Assembly (NCBI GenBank): GCA_947452295.1
Contig: CANGCK010000003.1
Location: forward strand, 43,368-107,367
Direction: 5' to 3'
DNA length: 64,000 bases
Origin: Sphingobacteriia bacterium
GTDB lineage: Bacteria; Bacteroidota; Bacteroidia; Chitinophagales; Chitinophagaceae
A program made the translations under genes and the position numbers. This document shows, piece after piece, positions 34,817 to 41,882 of this stretch (position 1 is the stretch's first letter; each line of letters begins with the position of its first letter). The notes beneath the pieces are model-generated. The model had not been told where the DNA came from, searched no databases, and worked only from the letters and a program-made list of their open reading frames with translations.

Positions 34817-35290
34817 ATGAAGATACAATGTTGGTCGGTAGGAAAGCCAAATGAAGCTTATGTAAAAGACGGTATTACGGACTTTACACAAAGAATTAAC
34901 AAATATTTTAAGGCAGAATGGCAATTAATCCCTCCCCCTAAAAATGCAGCGTCACTGAACGAAGTAGATCTTAAAAAATCTGAATCTATTGCTATTATGG
35001 CATTAATTCAAAAGGATGATTTTCTGGTTTTACTGGATGAAAGGGGTAAGCAACTCAATTCACCTGGGCTAGCAAATTTTCTTCAACAAAGGGCATTAGA
35101 TAGTACAAAAAGAGTGATTTTTTTAATTGGTGGGGCATTTGGAGTAGATGAACAAATAAGTAAAAGAGCCGATTTAATATGGAGTTTATCACCCCTAGTA
35201 TTTCCGCACATGCTGGTTCGTTTAATTTTAGCAGAACAGGTATACAGGGCATGTACTATTTTGAAAAATGAAAAATACCATCATATTTAA
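34817..35290 (+). CDS. rlmH: 23S rRNA (pseudouridine1915-N3)-methyltransferase RlmH
   Basis: SPOUT methyltransferase acting on pseudouridine 1915 of helix 69. The 157-residue length fits exactly. The knot-forming region reads FLIGGAFGVDEQISKRADLIWSLSPLVFPHMLVRLILAEQVYRA, and the C-terminus is KNEKYHHI, as in characterised RlmH proteins. The N-terminal MKIQCWSVGKPNEAYVKDGI is also typical. It is divergent from the plug-domain gene. A small AGCC/GGCT hairpin with a T run (35308-35327) follows its stop. Confidence 0.95.
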   Translation: MKIQCWSVGKPNEAYVKDGITDFTQRINKYFKAEWQLIPPPKNAASLNEVDLKKSESIAIMALIQKDDFLVLLDERGKQLNSPGLANFLQQRALDSTKRVIFLIGGAFGVDEQISKRADLIWSLSPLVFPHMLVRLILAEQVYRACTILKNEKYHHI

Positions 35291-35333
35291 TTGACACACA
35301 TGCTATAATAGCCTATTGGCTTTTTTTATTGAT

Positions 35334-35341
35334 TACATTTG
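35334..35341 (+). promoter_or_regulatory. Candidate -7 element for the rhomboid gene
   Basis: TACATTTG is an exact TAnnTTTG match, 22 bases before the ATG at 35364. It lies downstream of the more distant in-frame ATG at 35316, which supports the later start. Confidence 0.45.
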
Positions 35342-35363
35342 TATACAACTTAACTGCTACAAT

Positions 35364-36002
35364 ATGATTACCATTACACTAAGCATAATAGTTTTAACTG
35401 GAATTATTTCTTTTACAGCATTTTCGAATGAAACAATTACTAGTGATTTGATTTTTTATCCGCCTGCAATTACCCAACGGAAACAGTGGTACCGTTTTTT
35501 CACCAGTGGATTAATCCATGCAGATATAATGCATCTGATATTTAATATGTATTCATTTTATTTGTTTGGAGAGATGGTAGAGTCTGCATTTAATACGATT
35601 TATGGAGAATCTGGTAAAATAATTTACGGGATATTGTACGTTTCAGCCCTATTGGTTTGTTTGTTGCCCACATATTTAAAACACCAAAACGATTATCATT
35701 ACAGAAGTTTAGGGGCTTCTGGGGCTGTTTCTGCGGTGATATTTGCGGGGATATTTTTATTTCCAACATTAGGGATGAGTATATTTCCGATTCCATTTCA
35801 TATACCTGGATTTATTTTTGGCCCACTTTATTTAATTTTATCATTTTATTTAGCCAATAAGGGGCATGGAAACATCAATCATTCTGCGCATGTTTGGGGT
35901 GCATTATATGGAATTGTTTATTTGATTATCACCGCAACTTTTTTATCTAAAATAAACTTAATAAGCAATTTTCTAGATCAAGTAATTGGTTATTTGAGGT
36001 AA
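35364..36002 (+). CDS. Rhomboid family intramembrane serine protease
   Basis: The start is set at 35364, because the upstream in-frame ATG at 35316 precedes the likely promoter. From there the product is 212 residues with about six membrane segments. The rhomboid landmarks are HADIMHLIFNMYSFYLFGE in the second segment, the catalytic Ser119 in LGASGAVSAV, and the catalytic His in INHSAHVWGALYG. It cleaves membrane proteins within the bilayer; targets are unknown. Its last 13 bases overlap the 3' end of the convergent tilS gene. Confidence 0.9.
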   Translation: MITITLSIIVLTGIISFTAFSNETITSDLIFYPPAITQRKQWYRFFTSGLIHADIMHLIFNMYSFYLFGEMVESAFNTIYGESGKIIYGILYVSALLVCLLPTYLKHQNDYHYRSLGASGAVSAVIFAGIFLFPTLGMSIFPIPFHIPGFIFGPLYLILSFYLANKGHGNINHSAHVWGALYGIVYLIITATFLSKINLISNFLDQVIGYLR

Positions 36003-37345
36003 TTGATTTTGAGGCGATGTTGGGTGTTTTCGGATAACTTAAAACGGTTATCAATTCTTTGTCCAATAACACAAATGATTTTTTGATTCATTTCTAGCAC
36101 CCAAACAGCATCTTTCTCTGTTTTACTCAATTTGGCATCAATCAAAAATTTAGCAATTTTTTTCTTTTTGGTCATGCCAAGCGGATAAAAATAATCGCCT
36201 ATTTTCCATTTCCTGAGTAACAAAGGGAACTGAATTATATCAGCATTTAACCATTCAACATTTGGTTCAACAGATTGTTTACTTGAATTTGGCACAACAG
36301 ATAAATCAATAGATCCATGCTGAAAATTTACGATTCCTTCTTTTTCAATTAAAATAAATTGAGCATCGTCGGATGATAATGGGGCTATGATTAGCCAGCC
36401 TCTATTTTTAAATATTTGGTGTGTGGAAGATTTAACAGAACTACCATTTGCTGCGGTAGAAAGTTTCAGTACTTCATTTGTTTGAGCTGCGGCAAAACCA
36501 AAGGGTTTGATCATTTCCCAAGTTATGGTATGTAAGGGAATTGTTTTTATCCATTTTAAAATAGGGATATGTACTTCGGCGTCTTTATATTCTAGTAATT
36601 TTAACAAATGTTGATTTACAGATTGTTTGTATAAAATTGTTGCTTCACTCAACCTAAATGCATTGTTCAATACATTTTCTTTTACATTAGGAAATACTAC
36701 TTCAATTTGTGGTATTAATAAATTTCGAAAAAAATTACGGGTATAATCATTTTTCAAATTAGATGAATCATTAATATGATTGATTTGAAATGCAGTTGCG
36801 AAAGTTTCTAATTGAAGTCGGAAAAAAGGGAGCAGTGGCCTAATTATTTTCTTTTGTAGCTGTGTAGCTGGAATTCCTTTGAGGCCTTCAATTCCAGTTC
36901 CTCTAAAAAAGTGCATCATCATTGTTTCGATGGAGTCATCGGCATGATGTGCAGTAGCCAACCATCGACTATTTTTTTTAGAGGGATCAACTTGTTCATT
37001 AATTATTTCAGCGAACCAGTTATATCTTAACATTCTGGCAGCTTCTTGTATGGAAAGTTTATTGTTGGTTGCGAACAATTCGGTGTCGAAGTGTTTAACA
37101 ATTACTACACTAGAAAGTTGTTCACCCAATAAGCGAACAAATTTCTCATCATTATTACTTTCCTCTCCCCTTAATTGAAAATTTACGTGAGCTAAAACAA
37201 TGGGTACACCAATTGATTTAAGTAAAAAAGCAAGTACAGTACTATCTAATCCCCCAGATGAGGCTACAATGATTTCTGCATTGGGAGATAATAAATGTTG
37301 AAAGTTATTCTTCCAATGAGCTTTAAATTGTTCCTGTAAATTCAT
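35990..37345 (-). CDS. tilS: tRNA(Ile)-lysidine synthase TilS
   Basis: Converts the C34 wobble base of the CAU-anticodon tRNA(Ile) to lysidine using ATP and lysine. The 451-residue sequence has the PP-loop SSGGLDSTVLAFLL, and TAHHADDSIETMMMHFFRGTGIEGLKGIPA. The HIND pocket is present as NHINDSSN, with NDYTRNFFR following. A C-terminal TilS domain (KKKIAKFLIDAKLSKTEKDAVWVLE) is present. It is essential in most bacteria. It overlaps the rhomboid gene tail-to-tail and begins 122 bases from the membrane-protein gene upstream. Confidence 0.93.
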   Translation of the reverse strand: MNLQEQFKAHWKNNFQHLLSPNAEIIVASSGGLDSTVLAFLLKSIGVPIVLAHVNFQLRGEESNNDEKFVRLLGEQLSSVVIVKHFDTELFATNNKLSIQEAARMLRYNWFAEIINEQVDPSKKNSRWLATAHHADDSIETMMMHFFRGTGIEGLKGIPATQLQKKIIRPLLPFFRLQLETFATAFQINHINDSSNLKNDYTRNFFRNLLIPQIEVVFPNVKENVLNNAFRLSEATILYKQSVNQHLLKLLEYKDAEVHIPILKWIKTIPLHTITWEMIKPFGFAAAQTNEVLKLSTAANGSSVKSSTHQIFKNRGWLIIAPLSSDDAQFILIEKEGIVNFQHGSIDLSVVPNSSKQSVEPNVEWLNADIIQFPLLLRKWKIGDYFYPLGMTKKKKIAKFLIDAKLSKTEKDAVWVLEMNQKIICVIGQRIDNRFKLSENTQHRLKINYLK

Positions 37346-37398
37346 GTGGTTTTTTTTGTGCCACCACCATTGAAGGTAAATATTATTACATTAAATTT

Positions 37399-37429
37399 TG
37401 TTCGCAAACAAATAGATTGTCTGCGAACA
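37399..37429. repeat. Inverted repeat upstream of tilS
   Basis: TGTTCGCA and TGCGAACA form an 8-bp stem, extended after one mismatch by ACAA/TTGT, with a 5-base loop. It sits 54 bases upstream of the tilS start and 39 bases past the stop of the membrane-protein gene. There is no T tract on either side, so it may be an operator or mRNA structure and not a terminator. Confidence 0.4.
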
Positions 37430-37467
37430 GTTGAAATCGGTTCATTACAAGAAACAAACTAAGTAAA

Positions 37468-37830
37468 TCAATAATGTCTTCTCATAGGTTTACGAGTAAA
37501 GCTGGCTGTTAATGCTGCAAAGCCGCCAACTAATCCACCAATTAAACCAGTAATAGCTATTAAAGCAGTAAATGAACCATTTAGTGGCAATATATTAGCA
37601 ACTTTAGTAGATAATAAATGAGCATTTGCTGAATCTTGCAAATAAGCTAGCACTATCCACAAAATAAATATTCCCAAAAATCCACTGAAAAAAGATTTTG
37701 TAGAAGATTGTTCAATACCTAGGGCTACTACAAAAGAAGTAACAGCAAAGCTCCACCATGGGAATGAGGTAAATAAACCAATTACGTATCCAAGAAATGC
37801 AGTTATAATTATTGAAACAAAGAATTTCAT
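37468..37830 (-). CDS. Small integral membrane protein, function unknown
   Basis: The 120-residue protein has about four hydrophobic segments (residues 3-18, 25-40, 48-66, 85-110), the last with Gly-rich packing (ITGLIGGLVGGFAALTA), and a basic C-terminus (TRKPMRRHY). No family with a known role was recognised. It lies 29 bases downstream of the penicillin acylase gene on the same strand, so the two are probably co-transcribed. Confidence 0.7.
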   Translation of the reverse strand: MKFFVSIIITAFLGYVIGLFTSFPWWSFAVTSFVVALGIEQSSTKSFFSGFLGIFILWIVLAYLQDSANAHLLSTKVANILPLNGSFTALIAITGLIGGLVGGFAALTASFTRKPMRRHY

Positions 37831-37859
37831 AAGTTAGTTATTTTATTTTTATCAGCTTA

Positions 37860-40352
37860 TTAGGCATTAGTAAAAGTCATTTTCCATTTAATTTGAGCAT
37901 GAGTTTCAGCTTGTTCTTTCTTTAAGAACAATATGCGGTAATATTTACCAGTAGCCCAATGATTTACAAAAGAATCGTAGTATTTACTACCCGGATTCCC
38001 ATTTTGGCCACCAGGATAAACTCCATAAGCTTCAATATCATCAGTTAAATGTACAATCATTCTCCAGCTAGGGCCATGGGTATCGGTTGTTGCATTTATG
38101 ATGTGCTTTCCACCACCTATTGGCAGGTGTAAGCTACTTAATGCGTCTATTTTTAATAAATGAGATACTTTGGTATCTTTAAATTTAGCCCATTCGAGCA
38201 AACCACGACTTTCCAAAGAAATCAAGTATTTTGTTGCTTTTTTAACACCTTGAATAACTGCGTCTTGAACAGTTTCTTTTTTGTCGGGTGTTGAAATATC
38301 ATCGGCAAAAGGGTAATCACCATTCCTTAAAAGGCTTTCTAGTAAGGTACTTTCATCGGGCCAACCCATTGGTAAACTAGATTTTGCAAAATCATCGGCC
38401 CACAGAGCCACTTCTACGCTATCCCAAATAGCATTAAACACAGTAGCTCCTTTAGAATATACATCACTATTTAAATCCCATTTACGTAAAATATCAACAT
38501 ATTTTATTTGTTCTGAACTCAATAATGAATCGTTGATGTATTTAAGCAAAACTGGTCTAGCCATTTCTGCAAAAACATTGTAATTGTCCATTTGCATACG
38601 TTGCATATCAAGTGGAGTGATGTTACTCATTCCAGTTAATTTCCTATTGATGATGACACCTCTGTATAGAGGGAAATTAGTAGCGGCACCTAAATAATAA
38701 GGATAACTAGGATCGGTTGCTTCTTGATTTGCGCTACTTACAAAACCACGTGTTGGGTTTTTAATCATCGGATTTTCATCTATAGGGATGAGTCCTTGCC
38801 ATGCGTAAGCGCTATCTGTACCTGGCATAATGAAGTCGCCTTGTCTTTTCCAGCGAGCAACAAATTGAGCTTGTTGTTTAATGGCTATATCACCTGTTTT
38901 AGAAGCGAATACAAAATTTTGGCCTGTAGATTTCCAGTTAGCAATTGCTTTAAGGTAATCATCGTAGTTATGGGCTCTATTAAGCATATAGAAAGCCAAT
39001 AGTCCACTGCCACCATCAAGTCCAGTCCATCTAACAGCTAAATTTTTACCTGCAGTACTATTATTTTTAAATGTTTTATCGTACATCACAGGACCAAAAA
39101 CGGTCATGGCAATATTTTCTACTAAGTCTGGTTGACCTTTAATTTTAATAGTTTCTTTCCTTGTTGTGGCCTTAATCCATTCTCCATTGTACCAATACTC
39201 TTGCATACTGGTATCTTTAAATTTCATATCGTAATAATCCAATACATCTCTTCCAGCGTTTGTAACCCCCCAGGCAATACTATCATTGAAACCAATAATT
39301 ACAGCAGGAGAACCGGGGAAACTGGCACCATAAGTACTATGTGTGGGAGTGGTTATTTGTACTTCAAACCAAAGAGAAGGCAAATTCAATCCAAGATGAG
39401 GATCGTTACACAAAATAGGTCTGCCGCTTTTAGTCTTAGAGCCGGCTACAGCCCAGTTATTACTCCCATTTTCTTTATGCGGCACAATTGGTGCAGAAGC
39501 AGTGCTTGTATCGCCTTTATTGGTATTTAAATAAGCAATATCAACATTGTTAGGCTGTTTAGGTGAATTTTTTGGTGATTTGTAAGCAGTGCCTTTAGGA
39601 ATTATAGGATCTAAAGAATCTTTAATATTAGAAAAAAGTTTATCGAATTCATCATATCCAAAATAATTCTTAGCATTTGTCATTTGCAAATCTGTAGTAG
39701 CGCCTCTACCAGTAAGATCATAAGCCATGTACATTTGAAACAAATATGTTTTTAATGTAGACCATTCTTCAGGTTTGTAATCTAACAGCTTATATTCAAA
39801 CGGTATTTCCTCTGGTTTTAAAGATTTGATATATGCATTAACTCCTTTGGCATAAGATTCGATGGCCAATTTCATTTCGGGATTATTTTGCTCAACATAT
39901 TGTTGAGTTTGTTCGGCACCGTATACCATTCCAATTCTTTTAAAGAATCGATCTACTTTCAAAAACACGCTATCATTGGGTTTTCTATCAGCTCCTAAAA
40001 TTTCACTTAATCTTCCTCCAGCTGCAATTGTTTGAAATTCCATTTGCCATAAACGAAATTTAGCATGCAAAAAACCTTGAACATAATAGGCGTCATTATC
40101 TTGTTCGGCATAAATATGGGGAACAAGTCTGTCATCGATATAAACATTTACTTTTCCAGAAAGTCCTTGGAGTTTAATATTTCCATTGTAACTGATATCG
40201 GATGGTTCGGCATTTTGCCAAAAACCTTGTTGAGGTGACAAGAAATAACCTAACCGAGGTGTTTTAGTACTTCCTACAGGAAGTTGAATATCAAATAAAT
40301 AAACTAACCCAGCTGTACATATAGCGGATAATAGGAAAGGAAAAATTCTCAT
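37860..40352 (-). CDS. Penicillin acylase family Ntn-hydrolase
   Basis: The 830-residue precursor has an N-terminal export segment (MRIFPFLLSAICTAGLVYLF). The alpha-chain region includes VYIDDRLVPHIYAEQDNDAYYVQGFLHAKFRLWQMEF. Ser297, in ENGSNNWAVAG, would become the N-terminal nucleophile of the beta chain after self-cleavage; it is followed by LCNDPHLGLNLPSLWFEV. Typical substrates are N-acyl amides, such as acyl-homoserine lactones or beta-lactams. The substrate here cannot be told. The expected location is periplasmic. A TAATTTTG element lies just upstream. Confidence 0.92.
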   Translation of the reverse strand: MRIFPFLLSAICTAGLVYLFDIQLPVGSTKTPRLGYFLSPQQGFWQNAEPSDISYNGNIKLQGLSGKVNVYIDDRLVPHIYAEQDNDAYYVQGFLHAKFRLWQMEFQTIAAGGRLSEILGADRKPNDSVFLKVDRFFKRIGMVYGAEQTQQYVEQNNPEMKLAIESYAKGVNAYIKSLKPEEIPFEYKLLDYKPEEWSTLKTYLFQMYMAYDLTGRGATTDLQMTNAKNYFGYDEFDKLFSNIKDSLDPIIPKGTAYKSPKNSPKQPNNVDIAYLNTNKGDTSTASAPIVPHKENGSNNWAVAGSKTKSGRPILCNDPHLGLNLPSLWFEVQITTPTHSTYGASFPGSPAVIIGFNDSIAWGVTNAGRDVLDYYDMKFKDTSMQEYWYNGEWIKATTRKETIKIKGQPDLVENIAMTVFGPVMYDKTFKNNSTAGKNLAVRWTGLDGGSGLLAFYMLNRAHNYDDYLKAIANWKSTGQNFVFASKTGDIAIKQQAQFVARWKRQGDFIMPGTDSAYAWQGLIPIDENPMIKNPTRGFVSSANQEATDPSYPYYLGAATNFPLYRGVIINRKLTGMSNITPLDMQRMQMDNYNVFAEMARPVLLKYINDSLLSSEQIKYVDILRKWDLNSDVYSKGATVFNAIWDSVEVALWADDFAKSSLPMGWPDESTLLESLLRNGDYPFADDISTPDKKETVQDAVIQGVKKATKYLISLESRGLLEWAKFKDTKVSHLLKIDALSSLHLPIGGGKHIINATTDTHGPSWRMIVHLTDDIEAYGVYPGGQNGNPGSKYYDSFVNHWATGKYYRILFLKKEQAETHAQIKWKMTFTNA

Positions 40353-40377
40353 GGCATTTGATTAGGATATGAAAATA

Positions 40378-40385
40378 CAAAATTA
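40378..40385 (-). promoter_or_regulatory. Candidate -7 element for the penicillin acylase gene
   Basis: On the minus strand this reads TAATTTTG, an exact TAnnTTTG match 25 bases upstream of the start codon at 40352. Confidence 0.45.
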
Positions 40386-40410
40386 AGGCTTTAAATTAAC
40401 TATTTTTTCA

Positions 40411-41730
40411 CTATTTAGCTTCCAAAATAATTAATTTTTTACTTTTTATCTTTTCGCTTTGTATTAATTTAAGCAATTGTTGCACTTTATTTTTTTTAAC
40501 AGCAACAAATGAATTGTGGTCTTTAACTACTATTAAACCAATTTCGTCTTTAGAGAGCTTCCCTTTCTGCATAAAAAAACCTACGATATCTACCTTATTT
40601 AACTTGTCTTTTTTACCAGCATTAAGATAAATAGTTCCCCATTGAGAGGGAGCTGGGAGAGGACAATTATTTAATGTATAATCAGAAGGGATATCATCAA
40701 TAAATTTAGGTAGTTCTTCATCAATATGCAGAATAAGATATGCGTTGCCATTTGCATTCATGCGAGCTGTTCGACCATTTCTATGGGTAAATTCAGCCAT
40801 TGTAGCCGGCAGATGATAATGTACAATATGATTAATGTCTGGGATATCTAATCCGCGAGCAGCTAAATCGGTAGCAATCAAATATAGCGCCGTTCCATTT
40901 CTAAATTTAACTAATGCTTGTTCCCGCTGCATTTGATCCATACCTCCATGAAACATCGTATTTGGGATACCCTTTTCTTTTAGTAGCATTCCTGTTCTTT
41001 CAACTGCTTCCCGGTGATTACAAAAAACGAGTACTTGTTCTGCTCCAATATTACTTAACAGTTGTACCAGGGTATCAATTTTATCTTTATCGTTAGATAA
41101 TACTTTAAACAATTGAATATGTCCAGCGGGTTGGTTATTGTTTAAAAAATCTAATACTTCAAGATCTTTAGGTTGAATAAATTCAGGAATATCGATTGAT
41201 TCGGTAGCAGAAACAAAGATTTTTTGTACAGCAGGCATTAATGCTTTGGAAATATATGCCATATCTTCTTCGAAACCAAGTGCTAGAGATTTATCAAACT
41301 CGTCGAATACCAACATATTTATTCCAGAGGGATCTACTGTTCTTCTTTTAAAATGGTCGGCAATTCGTCCGGGGGTGCCTACCAATAAAGCAGGGGGTTC
41401 AACCAGGGAATTGATTTCGGTAGGCATATCATGCCCACCATAGGCACAGATGATTTTATATCCAGAAGCAATTTTTTTCCAAACCTGTTCAATTTGAATG
41501 GCCAACTCTCTTGAGGGCGACAATACCAGCGCCTGCACTTTTTTCCCTTTAGGATTAAGTTTACTTAATAAGGGGAATAAAAAAGCCAGTGTTTTACCTG
41601 AACCGGTTGGGGATAACAATAATGTATCATTATGATCTAGTATACATGAATTTGCAGCAATCTGCATCTCATTTAATGCACTAATGCCCAATTTATTCAA
41701 TACATCTACATTTCCAATTGCTTGCTTCAT
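40411..41730 (-). CDS. DEAD-box family RNA helicase with DbpA-like C-terminal domain
   Basis: The 439-residue protein has the helicase motifs in order: LLSPTGSGKTLAF (I), SPSRELAIQ (Ia), GTPGRIADH (Ib), VFDEFDKSL (II, residues 141-149), SATES (III), ATDLAARGLDIPD (V), and HRNGRTAR (VI). Motif II reads DEFD in place of DEAD. The last 75 residues (TIYLNAGKKDKLNKVDIVGFFMQKGKLSKDEIGLIVVKDHNSFVAV) resemble the DbpA RNA-binding domain, which in E. coli targets hairpin 92 of 23S rRNA. A ribosome-assembly role is therefore likely. It lies downstream of a terminator hairpin and close to the penicillin acylase gene. Confidence 0.88.
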   Translation of the reverse strand: MKQAIGNVDVLNKLGISALNEMQIAANSCILDHNDTLLLSPTGSGKTLAFLFPLLSKLNPKGKKVQALVLSPSRELAIQIEQVWKKIASGYKIICAYGGHDMPTEINSLVEPPALLVGTPGRIADHFKRRTVDPSGINMLVFDEFDKSLALGFEEDMAYISKALMPAVQKIFVSATESIDIPEFIQPKDLEVLDFLNNNQPAGHIQLFKVLSNDKDKIDTLVQLLSNIGAEQVLVFCNHREAVERTGMLLKEKGIPNTMFHGGMDQMQREQALVKFRNGTALYLIATDLAARGLDIPDINHIVHYHLPATMAEFTHRNGRTARMNANGNAYLILHIDEELPKFIDDIPSDYTLNNCPLPAPSQWGTIYLNAGKKDKLNKVDIVGFFMQKGKLSKDEIGLIVVKDHNSFVAVKKNKVQQLLKLIQSEKIKSKKLIILEAK

Positions 41731-41760
41731 ATTAATATGCTGATAATTATAAAGATGAAA

Positions 41761-41794
41761 ACAGCAGCATCTTTAAGGGTAAAGATGCTGCTGT
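41761..41794 (-). terminator. Intrinsic terminator after the S9 peptidase gene
   Basis: A perfect 15-bp stem with core CAGCAGCATCTTTA and a 4-base loop. Read on the minus strand it is followed by TTTTCATCTTT. It lies between the S9 peptidase stop (41883) and the helicase start (41730). Confidence 0.8.
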
Positions 41795-41882
41795 AATATG
41801 GCAAAGAACGTAAAGTTTTGGCAGAAAAAACTATAAATGACAATAGTAATAGATAGTTGATCATTGAATAAGTTGCACAAAA

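Noticed and set aside
35316..35363. Upstream ATG for the rhomboid gene
   Set aside because: It lies before the likely promoter element at 35334-35341 and adds an untypical N-terminus.
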